This document shows positions 35,745 to 44,896 of a stretch of DNA of 64,000 bases, in pieces. Position 1 is the first letter of the stretch; every line of letters starts with the position of its first letter. The position numbers were made by a program, and so were the translations under genes. The notes under the pieces were generated by a model. The model was not told the DNA's origin. It was given only the letters and a program-made list of their open reading frames with translations, and made no database searches. Source of the DNA: Natronospira elongata (GTDB lineage Bacteria > Pseudomonadota > Gammaproteobacteria > Natronospirales > Natronospiraceae); the NCBI RefSeq assembly GCF_034931365.1, contig NZ_JAYGII010000011.1, positions 1 to 64,000 on the forward strand. Direction: 5' to 3'.

Positions 35745-37403
35745 TCAGATTGCCAACAGGCCGAGCAGGGCGAGGAAGACAAGCCAGACGAGCAAGGCTG
35801 GGCCCATGGCCGCCAGCCGGGCATCAAGTTGCCTCAGTGTGACGGGTAGCAAGGTCGGCATGGCGGGTCTGCCGGGGAGTGACCAACTGGGCTGGCGCAG
35901 GGTGGGCAGACGGAAGAGTTCTATCAGATCACCGGCCGGTATTCGGGGGTGCCGATTGGCGGGCCAGTAGCGCCAGGTGAGAGCGGCCAGGAACAGCCCG
36001 AGTAACACCGGCAAGCCTGTTTCCAGCAGATAGCCCGGTTTCACGGCAATCCCGCTTTCCATGGCGTTGTCCGTGATGGCAATGATCCAGGGCAGCCCCA
36101 GCGATAGCAGCAGCAGAATCATCCACGCCACCACCGGTCGTGACCATTGATTGTCCGCTGTCTGGTGTTGTCCTGCCAGTTGGTGCAGAAAGCGCATCAG
36201 CAACAGTGTGGTCAGCAGGCTACTGATCAGCAGGATGGGTTCCAGCCAGGTCAGTGATTCCGGGATCTCGCTCTTCATCAGAATCTTGGCCAGGGCACCG
36301 CTTAGCAGGGGCGCACCGGCCAGGCTGAGGCTGGGCAGCCATAAGAGTTTTCCGATCCAGCGATGGCCGGCATGGTCCACTCCCAGAAACAGCAGAGTCT
36401 TGGACAGGCCATGATGAAGTGCAAACAGGACTGCAATGCTGATCAACAGTGGTGCATTTTCCGGCGAGTAAAGGGCCATCCCCACCAGGCTGGCCACCAG
36501 CCCCATCTGGCTGATGCTGGAGTAGGCAAGGATGACCTTGGCTTTATGCTGGCTCATCCCGATCAGTGCGGCCACCAGGCCCGTGAACAGGCCTGCGGCC
36601 AGCAACATCAAACCGGCAGTTTCCAGGTCGATGCCCTCGCTGCCCAGTGGCAGAAAGCGTAGCCAGCCGATCAAGCCCGCTTTCAGGATGACGCCACTGA
36701 GGACTGCGCTGGCGGGCACCGGAGCCTGGGGATGGGCGAGGGGCAGCCACATATGCAAGGGAATCAGCCCCATCTTCACGGCAAACCCAGCCAGGAACAG
36801 CCAACTGATCAACGTCCCGTGGTTCAGACCGGCGTATTCCGCCGCCAGGGCATCCAGGGGCGCATTGCCGAGCTGCCCTGCCAGGAGGATCAGGCCGCTC
36901 AGGATCATGGCCTCGCCCAGCAGCGCCATGACCAGATAGACGCGACCCGCACGATAGTCGGCCATTCGGCCGAAGAATATGACCAGACCATAGGCGGATA
37001 CGCTCATCATGGCGTAGGCGGCGTAGAAGCTGGCGGCGTCCAGGGTTATGAACACGCAGAGATTGCCGGTCCAGGTCAGCAGCCAGAACAGATAGAAGCG
37101 CGGTTGCTGCTCTCGCTCGATGGTATCGCTGGCATGCAGCCCGGCCACAGTCCAGGCCGCAATGGCTAGCAACAGCAATGGCAGCGCCGTGTTGTCCACC
37201 CCCACCCGAGCGCCCAGTAGCAGCCAGGGCAACTCGACAAGCTGATCGTGCAGCAGGACCAGGGGCAAAGCGAACAGGGGAAGCCAGGGAGCGGTGCGCA
37301 GGGCCAGGCTGCGGGTGCTTGCCAGAAACAGGCCGGCCGCCACCAGTAATGGCAGCACGGGCAGGCAAAAGGCCAGCAATGGTGGCAGCCAGCTGCTCAT
37401 CAT
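35745..37403 (-). CDS. Mrp-type antiporter, third MnhD/NuoL-like subunit
   Basis: 552 residues, about 14 TM segments. Proton-conducting membrane subunit of the NuoL/M/N and MrpA/D family. Key parts: HMWLPLAHPQAPVPASAVLS in TM7-8 with Lys in VILKAGLIGWLRFL, and HGLSKTLLFLG. The TM5 segment normally ends F-Y-x-x-x-E; here it is FYAAYAMMSVSAY with Ala131 where the Glu should be. The gene is the last of the leftward mnhEFGBCDDD operon and overlaps the preceding D gene by 4 bp. It may take the place of the MrpA N-terminal antiporter half. Confidence 0.9.
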   Translation of the reverse strand: MMSSWLPPLLAFCLPVLPLLVAAGLFLASTRSLALRTAPWLPLFALPLVLLHDQLVELPWLLLGARVGVDNTALPLLLLAIAAWTVAGLHASDTIEREQQPRFYLFWLLTWTGNLCVFITLDAASFYAAYAMMSVSAYGLVIFFGRMADYRAGRVYLVMALLGEAMILSGLILLAGQLGNAPLDALAAEYAGLNHGTLISWLFLAGFAVKMGLIPLHMWLPLAHPQAPVPASAVLSGVILKAGLIGWLRFLPLGSEGIDLETAGLMLLAAGLFTGLVAALIGMSQHKAKVILAYSSISQMGLVASLVGMALYSPENAPLLISIAVLFALHHGLSKTLLFLGVDHAGHRWIGKLLWLPSLSLAGAPLLSGALAKILMKSEIPESLTWLEPILLISSLLTTLLLMRFLHQLAGQHQTADNQWSRPVVAWMILLLLSLGLPWIIAITDNAMESGIAVKPGYLLETGLPVLLGLFLAALTWRYWPANRHPRIPAGDLIELFRLPTLRQPSWSLPGRPAMPTLLPVTLRQLDARLAAMGPALLVWLVFLALLGLLAI

Positions 37404-38899
37404 CCGTAGAACCTCTCAATGATAAAGCGGGCCCACTGCAGGGGACTGAAGGGCATGGAGGCCAACAGGCCCGCCCCCAGTGAAAGGGCCGCCGTGATCA
37501 GGGCCGGCCAGAGCAGACCGGGAGAGGCATCCTCTACACCCTGGTGCGAAACCTTCGTAGGGGGCGCGTCAAACCAGGCGCGTTTCAAGACGGGCAGAAA
37601 GTAAGCGGCATTGAGCAGGGTGCTGGCCACCAGCACGGCGATGACCCAGTACTGGCCGCTGTCGATGCTGCCCAGTCCCAGGTACCACTTGCTGACGAAG
37701 CCGGCCACCGGCGGAATACCGATCATTCCCAGGGCGGCCACGGTAAAGGCCATCATGGTCCAGGGCATGCGTCGGCCGGCTCCCGCCATTTGATCAACGG
37801 TCTTGATGCCATGGGTTTCGGCAAGATTGCCGGCACAGAAGAAGAGGGTGATCTTCATCAGCCCCTGATGAACCAGATGCACCAAGCCGCCAATGGTGGC
37901 CAGGGGGCCGCCAATGCCCACGCCCAGGGTGATATAGGACACCTGACTGACCGTTGAATAGGCAAGCCGGCGCTTGATGTCCTGCTGTCGCAAAGCCAGC
38001 ACGGAGCCGTAGATGATGGTGATCGACGCCATGATGGCGAGGAAATGGTTCATCCCGAGAATGGCGGTCAGCTCCAGACCGAAGACGTCATAAACGATTC
38101 GGACGATACCGAAGGCCCCGGCCTTGACCACGGCCACGGCATGCAACAGGGCACTGACCGGTGCCGGCGCCACCATGGCTCGGGGAAGCCAGGGATGGAA
38201 GGGCACAACCGCGGCCTTGACCGCGGTACCGGCGAACAGCAACAGGAAAAGCCCGGTCAGAAGACCCGGAGACAGTTCCAGGGCGGTTAGGAAACCGCCG
38301 GCCTGGAAGTCGGTGGTTCCGGCCAGCCATTGCACCATCACCACGCCAATCAGGAACAGGGCGCCGCCACCCAGGGTGAAGCCCAGGTAGAGGCCGCCGG
38401 AACGCAGGGCTTCGCGGGTACCGCGATGGACCACCAATGGCCAGGTGGCCAGGGTCAGCATTTCGTAGAAGATGAAGAAGGTAAACAGATTACCGGCAAC
38501 CGCCACCCCCATGGTCGCCGCCACACAAAGACTGAAAAAGCCGAAAAATCGGGCCCGGTTTGGCGAGTCTTCCAGATAGGCAATGGCATAGATGGTGGTC
38601 AGCAGCCAGAGAATGGCCGACAGGCTGCTGAGCATCATGCTGAGGGCATCAGCATGGAGCACGAAGCTGATCCCCGGCATTAGCTGCCATTCAAAGAAGA
38701 ATATCTGCCCTTGGGCCACGCCCCAGAGCATGATCCCCACCAAGAGAATCTTGACCAGCGCCGCGGCAATGTTGATGAACACGCGGGTTCGGTGCCAGGG
38801 CTCGCCCAGGGTGAGAATCACCAGGCCGGCCAATAGCGAACTGAGCACCACCCACATTGGCATGGCCGCATAGAGTCCCGCCATGTCTAGACTGATCAT
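37400..38899 (-). CDS. Mrp-type antiporter, second MnhD-like subunit
   Basis: 499 residues, about 14 TM segments. The essential TM5 Glu is present (FFIFYEMLTLATWPL, Glu146), as are HPWLPRAMVAPAPVSALLHA with VVKAGAFGIVR and HLVHQGLMKITLFF. So it keeps the proton path. Overlaps of 4 bp join it to both neighbouring D genes. Between it and the first D subunit sequence similarity is moderate, so duplication is old. Confidence 0.92.
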   Translation of the reverse strand: MISLDMAGLYAAMPMWVVLSSLLAGLVILTLGEPWHRTRVFINIAAALVKILLVGIMLWGVAQGQIFFFEWQLMPGISFVLHADALSMMLSSLSAILWLLTTIYAIAYLEDSPNRARFFGFFSLCVAATMGVAVAGNLFTFFIFYEMLTLATWPLVVHRGTREALRSGGLYLGFTLGGGALFLIGVVMVQWLAGTTDFQAGGFLTALELSPGLLTGLFLLLFAGTAVKAAVVPFHPWLPRAMVAPAPVSALLHAVAVVKAGAFGIVRIVYDVFGLELTAILGMNHFLAIMASITIIYGSVLALRQQDIKRRLAYSTVSQVSYITLGVGIGGPLATIGGLVHLVHQGLMKITLFFCAGNLAETHGIKTVDQMAGAGRRMPWTMMAFTVAALGMIGIPPVAGFVSKWYLGLGSIDSGQYWVIAVLVASTLLNAAYFLPVLKRAWFDAPPTKVSHQGVEDASPGLLWPALITAALSLGAGLLASMPFSPLQWARFIIERFYG

Positions 38900-40377
38900 G
38901 CTTGGGCCCCCGTGACCGGCGCAGCGATTTCAAGAAACGGCGCCAGCAGGCCGCCGGCCATCCCCAGGGCGATGGCAAGAAAGGCCAGGATGACCGGTGG
39001 CCAGACCAGAGCCCGCGTCAATTGGCCTTGGGCTTGGTGGATGGGTGTCTCCTGGTGAGGGTCGGGACTGAAAAAGGCGTAACTCAGTATCCGGAAGATG
39101 TAGGCCGCCGCCAGCAGCCCGCCGAGGCCAATCACGACCGCCCACCACCACTGGCCTGACTCAAGCGCGGCCGAGATCAGCCACCATTTGGCAATGAAGC
39201 CTCCGGTGGGCGGCAGGCCGGCAATGGCCACGCCGGCCAGACCGATGACGAGAATGTTCTTGGACAACACTCGGTCACAGCCGGCCAGATTCCTCAGGCT
39301 GTCATCCCGCAAGACCATGATGAGATTGCCGGCGGCGAGAAAAAGCGCTGCCTTGGCCAGACCGTGGGTGAGGGCGTGGTAGATCACACCGTTCCAGGCC
39401 AGGACCGAGGCCATGGGAATGAGCAGGAGCAGGTAGCCGAGCTGAGCCACGGTGGAATAGGCGATCACCCGCTTCAGTCGGGTCTGGCGCAGGGCCTGGA
39501 TGGAGGCATAGATGATGCCGGCCGCGCCGAGCGCGCCCATGAGCTGTGCCATGGCCGGTGTCCATTGGGCTTCCAGTGGGCCCATCCACAGCCGCAGGAT
39601 CAGGTAGGCGGCCGCCTTGGCGACCAAAGCAGAGAGCAGGGCACTGGCCGGGCTGGGGGCACTGGCATGGGCTTCGGGCAGCCAGGCGTGGACCGGAAAC
39701 AGGGCGGCTTTCATGGCCACGCCGGCGGTCATGGCCAGGAGGGCAACCGTCAGTGCGGGGTGGGGTTCTGCCTGCTCCTGGAGCAGAGGCAGAGAGAGCA
39801 GACCCGCCTGAGCGTAGACCAGGGCAACGCCGAGCAGAAAGATAATCGAGCCGACCAGGGCAAAGAGCAGGTAGCGCATGGCCGCCGCCATGGCCGCGTG
39901 GCCGTGACTGAGGATCACCAGCGGGACCGCGGCCAGGGTGGTGATCTCCAGGGTCACATACAGATTGAACAGGTCGCCGGACAGAAACAGTGCATTCAGG
40001 CCCGACCAGAGGAGCAGGAACAAGGGCCGGAACTCGGCGGCCGGGGCCGGCTGTTTCAATTGCAGCCAGGCCCCGGCATAGACCTGAATGAACAGGAACA
40101 GCAGGGTATTCAGCCACAGCATGGCCAGGGTGAGGCCGTCCACATAGAAGGGAATGGCCAGTCCCCGGTCATGGCCGCCAAGCTGCATTTCCAGCGGCCC
40201 CTCAAGGAGTACCGCGCCACTGAAGGGCGTGAGCAGGGCCAACAAAATCAGCCCCAGTCCCATTCCAAGCCAGTCCGCACTCCGCTGCCACTGAGCAAGG
40301 AAGACCAGCAGGGCCAGCAGCAAGGGCCCGAATACCATGAGTACCGGCAGCAGAATGCTAAGTTCAGTCAGGCCCAT
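38896..40377 (-). CDS. mnhD: Mrp-type antiporter subunit MnhD
   Basis: 493 residues with the ATG at 40377 (MGLTELSILLPVL); longer versions run into mnhC. About 14 TM segments. Glu144 in TM5 (NLYVTLEITTLAAVPLV), HAWLPEAHASAPSPASALLS and LVAKAAAYLILRLW, and ALTHGLAKAALFL all match MrpD. It overlaps mnhC by 14 bases and the next D gene by 4. Confidence 0.94.
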   Translation of the reverse strand: MGLTELSILLPVLMVFGPLLLALLVFLAQWQRSADWLGMGLGLILLALLTPFSGAVLLEGPLEMQLGGHDRGLAIPFYVDGLTLAMLWLNTLLFLFIQVYAGAWLQLKQPAPAAEFRPLFLLLWSGLNALFLSGDLFNLYVTLEITTLAAVPLVILSHGHAAMAAAMRYLLFALVGSIIFLLGVALVYAQAGLLSLPLLQEQAEPHPALTVALLAMTAGVAMKAALFPVHAWLPEAHASAPSPASALLSALVAKAAAYLILRLWMGPLEAQWTPAMAQLMGALGAAGIIYASIQALRQTRLKRVIAYSTVAQLGYLLLLIPMASVLAWNGVIYHALTHGLAKAALFLAAGNLIMVLRDDSLRNLAGCDRVLSKNILVIGLAGVAIAGLPPTGGFIAKWWLISAALESGQWWWAVVIGLGGLLAAAYIFRILSYAFFSPDPHQETPIHQAQGQLTRALVWPPVILAFLAIALGMAGGLLAPFLEIAAPVTGAQA

Positions 40378-40684
40378 TCTGCCTCCCGTCCTGACTGCCG
40401 GTCTGATCTTCCTCGTCGTCGGCGGCTTGCAGGTAGCGCAGCAGTGCCAGGGCAAAGGCGGTCAGACTGACAGCGATCACGATGCCGGTCAGCACCATGG
40501 CCTGGGGAATGGCATCGACGCCTTCGGGGTTCTCCGCCGACACCAGAATGAGGAAGAGGAAAACGGCCGTGGCCATGACGTTCGCGGCCAGTAGTCGATG
40601 GATCAGACCAGTGCGGACCAGTACCGCATAGAGGCCAAGGGCGAATAGGGTGGCGGCCGTGGTGGCATAAAGCATGACGGTCAT
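40364..40684 (-). CDS. mnhC: Mrp-type antiporter subunit MnhC (NuoK-like)
   Basis: 106 residues, three TM segments, NuoK-like. Segments LYAVLVRTGLIHRLLAANVM and DAIPQAMVLTGIVIAVSLTA (the invariant PQALVLTAIVI region of MrpC) identify it. An acidic tail ends in DDEEDQTGSQDG. Overlaps mnhB by 4 bp upstream and mnhD by 14 downstream. Confidence 0.94.
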   Translation of the reverse strand: MTVMLYATTAATLFALGLYAVLVRTGLIHRLLAANVMATAVFLFLILVSAENPEGVDAIPQAMVLTGIVIAVSLTAFALALLRYLQAADDEEDQTGSQDGRQNGPD

Positions 40685-41643
40685 GATGTTTGCCCCCTGG
40701 CCAGGCCCAGGCTGCCGGAAAAGAGCATGAGCAGGGTGGCAGCGATGGACAGGGTGAGGGCGAATTCAATCAGCAACACCAGGGAATAGGCTGCGGTCTC
40801 GGGGTACTGCAGGGGTGCGGAGGACCATATCAGTGCTGCGCAGGCAAACAGGCTGAACAGGGCAAGGCCGATTACCAGTATCAGACGCAGGCCCGGTGAA
40901 GCGGTACCGGTCGGGACCAGTCGTCCGGTCAGACGGTATAGCACCCCCAGTGCAGCCAGCAGGGCGCCGGATTGAAAGGCGCCCCCAGGCGACTGGCTGC
41001 CGGCCCAGAACAGGTACAGACCGGCCATCAGCATCAGGGGCGTGGCCACGGTCAGCAGGGGGGTAAGCATTGGCGGGCTGACCGGTGCCGGTGGATGCAG
41101 GTCCGGCAGGCGATAGTGGCGGATGAGAATATGCACCCCGATCAGGGCCAACAACAGAACCGCCATCTCCAGGAGGGTGTCGTAGGCCCGGAAATCCAGT
41201 AGCACGACGGTGACCGGGTTACCGAGAAAATGCGATTCGCCCTCGCTTCTCGCCATGGCCGCTGCCGGACCGTCAGCCACCGTCAGGCTGTACATGAGCC
41301 AGGCCAATCCCGCTGCAAGCAGGATGGACAATCCGGCGGCGACCAGACGAAACACCGTGCCGGGCGCGTCATCCTGACTGGCAGCCTCACCGGCCTGACG
41401 GCGGGTATAGGTGGCCTTGCAGGCGTTCAATAGCAGGGCTCCGGTGAGCCCGGCGCCGATCGCTGCTTCCGCCAGGGCCAGGTCTGGTGCCTGAAGCCGG
41501 GCCCAGGTCAGGGCCATGAGCAGACCGAAGACCATGAACAGCACGGTGGCTCGAAACTGGCCACGGGATAGCACAGCACTGCCGGCGATGCCGAGCAGGC
41601 CGAGACAGAGCAGCAGGTCGAGGAGAAAACCGGGCTCAATCAT
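40681..41643 (-). CDS. mnhB: Mrp-type antiporter subunit MnhB with MrpA C-terminal-like (DUF4040) domain
   Basis: 320 residues. The first ~85 residues match DUF4040/MbhD, that is the part after the antiporter half of MrpA (ARLQAPDLALAEAAIGAGLT). Residues 130-175 match the MbhE-like region (YDTLLEMAVLLLALIGVHIL). The last ~150 are MrpB (YLFWAGSQSPGGAFQSGALL). So the tail of MrpA is fused to MrpB, while no MrpA N-terminal half is on the same protein. Overlaps mnhG by 8 and mnhC by 4 bp. Confidence 0.92.
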   Translation of the reverse strand: MIEPGFLLDLLLCLGLLGIAGSAVLSRGQFRATVLFMVFGLLMALTWARLQAPDLALAEAAIGAGLTGALLLNACKATYTRRQAGEAASQDDAPGTVFRLVAAGLSILLAAGLAWLMYSLTVADGPAAAMARSEGESHFLGNPVTVVLLDFRAYDTLLEMAVLLLALIGVHILIRHYRLPDLHPPAPVSPPMLTPLLTVATPLMLMAGLYLFWAGSQSPGGAFQSGALLAALGVLYRLTGRLVPTGTASPGLRLILVIGLALFSLFACAALIWSSAPLQYPETAAYSLVLLIEFALTLSIAATLLMLFSGSLGLARGQTS

Positions 41644-41929
41644 GCTCGGCCTCCGAGCGGCGTGTCTCGTGCCAGCGGGCGATCAGAAAGGCTGAAAGGG
41701 TTGCCGAGAACATGGCCAGCAGCCAGATGAAGACAAGCAACAGGATCCCCTGAAGGCTGCCATCGTGGATGGCCAGGCCCAGGCAGATCAGTCCCAGGCC
41801 GAGATTGTCGGCCTTGGTCAGGGCATGCAGGCGGCCCGGGGTATCGGGAAAGCGCAACAGCCCGGCGGTGCCGGCGAGAAAGAAAAAGGCCCCCATCAGC
41901 AAAATGGTGATGCTGAGTATGTCAGTCAT
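41636..41929 (-). CDS. mnhG: Mrp-type antiporter subunit MnhG
   Basis: 97 residues from ATG 41929; longer readings run through mnhF in another frame and are rejected. Three TM segments. Diagnostic MrpG segments are GTAGLLRFPDTPGRLHALTK and ADNLGLGLICLGLAI. Overlaps mnhF by 8 bp and mnhB by 8 bp. Confidence 0.93.
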   Translation of the reverse strand: MTDILSITILLMGAFFFLAGTAGLLRFPDTPGRLHALTKADNLGLGLICLGLAIHDGSLQGILLLVFIWLLAMFSATLSAFLIARWHETRRSEAEHD

Positions 41930-42203
41930 GCCGCTGCTCCTTGCGGGAACGCAGACGGGTGGGCAGTTGCACGAAGGCAATGCTGCCGATGGCGGCAAGC
42001 ATGACGAACAGCAGGGCGACAATCTTGAGAGCCGGCTGGTTTGTCGCATAAGCGAGTAGCAGAAGCACAGCCACCGTGGTGGTGCCGAACAGCAGGATTG
42101 CCAGCATGCGGTCGGCGGGGCCGGGGCCGGACCAGGCACGCACCAGACCCAGTGCCAGGTTGAGCACCAGGAACAGCGCCAGTGAGTGGAGCACTAGCGT
42201 CAT
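41922..42203 (-). CDS. mnhF: Mrp-type antiporter subunit MnhF
   Basis: 93 residues, three TM segments. MrpF marks: VRAWSGPGPADRMLAILLFG and the C-terminal FVMLAAIGSIAFVQL. It overlaps mnhE by 4 bp and mnhG by 8 bp, part of the coupled cluster. Confidence 0.93.
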   Translation of the reverse strand: MTLVLHSLALFLVLNLALGLVRAWSGPGPADRMLAILLFGTTTVAVLLLLAYATNQPALKIVALLFVMLAAIGSIAFVQLPTRLRSRKEQRHD

Positions 42204-42703
42204 GAGGGGGCACCTGACCGGTCAGGAAAAACGCCACGACAGTAGCGTTCCAGTTCTTCGGCTGCCTGTTCCGCATTGCCGGCGATGCTGTGAATCAGTA
42301 GCCTGTCGTCACGGTAGTTCACCGACAGGGTGCCCGGCATGAGACTGAGGGTGGCAATCAGCAGGGTTCGCGCCGTCCCGTCCGGGCCATGGAAGCTGTA
42401 CTCCTGATAATGCAGTTGCAAAGGCATGGCCGGGTGCAGGGCGCGCCAGGCCACGTCCAGGCCGCCCACCACTGAGCGCGAGAGGAAATAAAGGGAGAAA
42501 CGAAGCAGGCCCAAGGGTGAGAAATTCCCGAGCCGGGGCTGTATCAGCCAATGGGAGAGCAGCAGAACGACGACAATACCCGGCAGCGCGAACCACCAGC
42601 CCTGATCACCGGCGAGGGCATACCAGAACAGGGCCAGCAGGATGCCGACAGGTAGGAAATGGCTCTTGAATGTTCCGCTTGTTGCCTTCCGGTCTGCGCT
42701 CAC
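42200..42703 (-). CDS. mnhE: Mrp-type antiporter subunit MnhE
   Basis: 167 residues, GTG start. Two or three N-terminal TM segments then a cytosolic domain with ATLSLMPGTLSVNYRDDRLL, the most conserved part of MrpE. First Mrp gene of the operon; the gene upstream (unknown 669-residue protein, same strand) ends only 30 bp away, so the two may be cotranscribed. The complex as a whole should exchange Na+ or K+ for protons, or, with three D-type subunits, act with a redox partner; which of these is not visible. Confidence 0.92.
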   Translation of the reverse strand: MSADRKATSGTFKSHFLPVGILLALFWYALAGDQGWWFALPGIVVVLLLSHWLIQPRLGNFSPLGLLRFSLYFLSRSVVGGLDVAWRALHPAMPLQLHYQEYSFHGPDGTARTLLIATLSLMPGTLSVNYRDDRLLIHSIAGNAEQAAEELERYCRGVFPDRSGAPS

Positions 42704-42733
42704 GGTAGTCGGCTAATGGTTGGCGGTCTGCAA

Positions 42734-44743
42734 TCAGTCGGCGGGCACCAGGTCATGCCAGGCCTTGTCGGCGCCCCAACTGGCTCGAGCCATCTCGGCT
42801 ATTCGGTCCAGGGCGTCTTCCGGGACCAATTCGGGGTCGCCGAGTTCCCGTTCATTGTAATGATACACATAGAGCCGGGAGGCAAATTGCTCGAAGGGCA
42901 GGGAGGACTCCCCTGGGATCTCGCCATGGCCTTCGGTGGAGGTGATCACCCCTTGTCCCCAATCCTGGCGACTTTCGTTGTTTGGATTGAAGAAATACAC
43001 CCGCATCTCGCCCTGGGGGTCCAGCATCACCCGTTGAATGGATATGGCATGCCAGCCAATGAAATGCCCGAAGGAGTCGGTGGCGACCACGCCGGCGGGT
43101 TGGGGATAGATCAGCTCGGCGCCATCGTTGTGCATGGGATGATAGCCGGTGTAGAAGCGGCGAATGAATCCACGGAAATCCACCACCGCCCCGGTGCTGT
43201 ATTGAATGCAGCTGGCGAAGCCGCGATTGACCCACCAGCCGTGGAATTCGGGATTGATCCAGCGGTGGCCATCCTCGCCCCGGCCCATGATTCGCCGCCC
43301 CATTTCCCAGTAGATCTTGTCCAGATGGGGGACCATGAGCAGGGAGACCATGTCCAGTTCGGTGTGGAAGTCCTCGATCAGGCCTTCGCTGAGTTCACTG
43401 GAGCGGATCAGGGCACCTTCGAAATGCATGTCGATTTCATCATCCCGCGCCGCCCACATGATCAGCTCCAGCAGATAGCCCGGATCACATTGTGCCCAGA
43501 GACTGATGGCCCGGGCCGACTGACAGGTGGGATTATTGCCCTGGCCAAGGCCAATGGGTTGGCCAAGAACGCTGATCGTGCCAGCCAGAAGCAGGCTGTG
43601 ACCGGACAGATGATCGGGCGCCCCGGACTCCCGGTGCAGACGCTGGGAGACTGCTTCGGCCGGTTGAAAGCGGGTCAGGCGCCACAAGGCCGGCGCGATG
43701 GGCGGGAAGAACAAGATGCCCCGGTTCAGGAGGCAATGCAGGCCGTAGACGGCCTGGGCGGTTTCCGGACCAATGGCTTCCCGGATCAGGGTTCGACAGA
43801 GTGCCTCATAGGTGTCCAGGCTATCCCGCCCGACGCCGTCCAGAGCCAATAGCATGCTCAGTTCTTCCTGGCTGGCATCAGCCAGATGTTGGAGCAGGGC
43901 GGCATGACTTGGGCAGACCAGGCCGGTAGCGGCAATGCTGGTTCCCAGGCGGTCCAGCTCCGCCAGCTGTTCTTCCTGGCCGAGCGCGTCATAGCTTGCC
44001 ACCGCTGTTTCCGGGGACTGGGCACTGAGTTCGGTGGGACCACGCCAGGCCCGGACCATGCGAGCGGCCCGTTGCTGGTCGGTCTTGTCCTCCATGTCGT
44101 CGAGGCGCGATTCCAGGCGCTCCAGCATGCGCCAGACCGGTGAGACATCGATGGGACGCTGGCGCAGGATCTTCTCCGATTCATCCACCAGGCGGTGCAG
44201 AACCCCGCCATCGCCAAGATGATCCAGAAGGAAACCCATCAGTGACTGGGCGATATGACGCTGGGTATCGCTCTGTTCCCGGGCCGCCTCGCTATGGTCG
44301 GGGAAGACCAGGCGGATATTCATGGCCAGCACTCGCTCCAGGAAGCGGCGGGCCAACGCCGCTGAGATGCCTTCGTACTCGCAGTCTTCCCGGGCCAGGG
44401 CGAGCATGCGCAGTTCGCTCAGGGCTTCCAGTGCCAGGGTGCGCAGGGGGCCCCCGAGTGATCCGGTGACCAGTTCCGGCAGCAGGCGCTCGGGGTAGTG
44501 CCAGTCGGTCCCATAGAACAGGCCTGCCGACTGAAAGCCCGGGGCACGCTCGTATAGCCGCGGTATGCCGCCCGGCAGTTTCATGATGCGGGCGGCCAGG
44601 TCCAGGATCTGGGTCTGATAGTTGGCCTTGGCGAAGTCCCGGGCGGCATCGAGGCGGGACAGGGCCTGGTCGAAGCGCTGGAGATTCCGTTCCAGCAACT
44701 CATCTGCCTCGTTGCTGCCGGGACCACGTTCCTGCTTGTTCAT
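42734..44743 (-). CDS. Unknown protein with possible Cys-His-Asn papain-like C-terminal domain
   Basis: 669 residues from the second ATG (44743), which has GAGGA six bases before it; the first ATG (44749) is also possible. I do not recognise a named family. The first ~330 residues are helical and charged, without membrane segments. The C-terminal half has a pattern seen in papain-fold peptidases and transglutaminases: QGNNPTCQSARAISLWAQ with Cys407 starting a helix, GHFIGWHAISIQRV with His565 on a strand, MRVYFFNPNNESRQDWGQG with Asn586 on a strand. Fold and activity are inferred from this pattern only. No signal peptide. It precedes mnhE by 30 bp on the same strand. Confidence 0.6.
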   Translation of the reverse strand: MNKQERGPGSNEADELLERNLQRFDQALSRLDAARDFAKANYQTQILDLAARIMKLPGGIPRLYERAPGFQSAGLFYGTDWHYPERLLPELVTGSLGGPLRTLALEALSELRMLALAREDCEYEGISAALARRFLERVLAMNIRLVFPDHSEAAREQSDTQRHIAQSLMGFLLDHLGDGGVLHRLVDESEKILRQRPIDVSPVWRMLERLESRLDDMEDKTDQQRAARMVRAWRGPTELSAQSPETAVASYDALGQEEQLAELDRLGTSIAATGLVCPSHAALLQHLADASQEELSMLLALDGVGRDSLDTYEALCRTLIREAIGPETAQAVYGLHCLLNRGILFFPPIAPALWRLTRFQPAEAVSQRLHRESGAPDHLSGHSLLLAGTISVLGQPIGLGQGNNPTCQSARAISLWAQCDPGYLLELIMWAARDDEIDMHFEGALIRSSELSEGLIEDFHTELDMVSLLMVPHLDKIYWEMGRRIMGRGEDGHRWINPEFHGWWVNRGFASCIQYSTGAVVDFRGFIRRFYTGYHPMHNDGAELIYPQPAGVVATDSFGHFIGWHAISIQRVMLDPQGEMRVYFFNPNNESRQDWGQGVITSTEGHGEIPGESSLPFEQFASRLYVYHYNERELGDPELVPEDALDRIAEMARASWGADKAWHDLVPAD

Positions 44744-44896
44744 ACCCATTCCTCTTGCAGCCTAGCATTGCTAGGGATTCGGGTGCTGCAAGCTCAACAG
44801 TAAACCATTGCCGCCCGTCTCGGCCAGTGGCCGGGGCGGTCGCATGTGGCGGCCCGCTCGGTTAGAATAGCGCCACCGATTCTGGGAGTCGCCCGA

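Noticed and set aside
41930..42139. N-terminal extension of MnhG
   Set aside because: It overlaps mnhF in another frame and lacks MrpG similarity.
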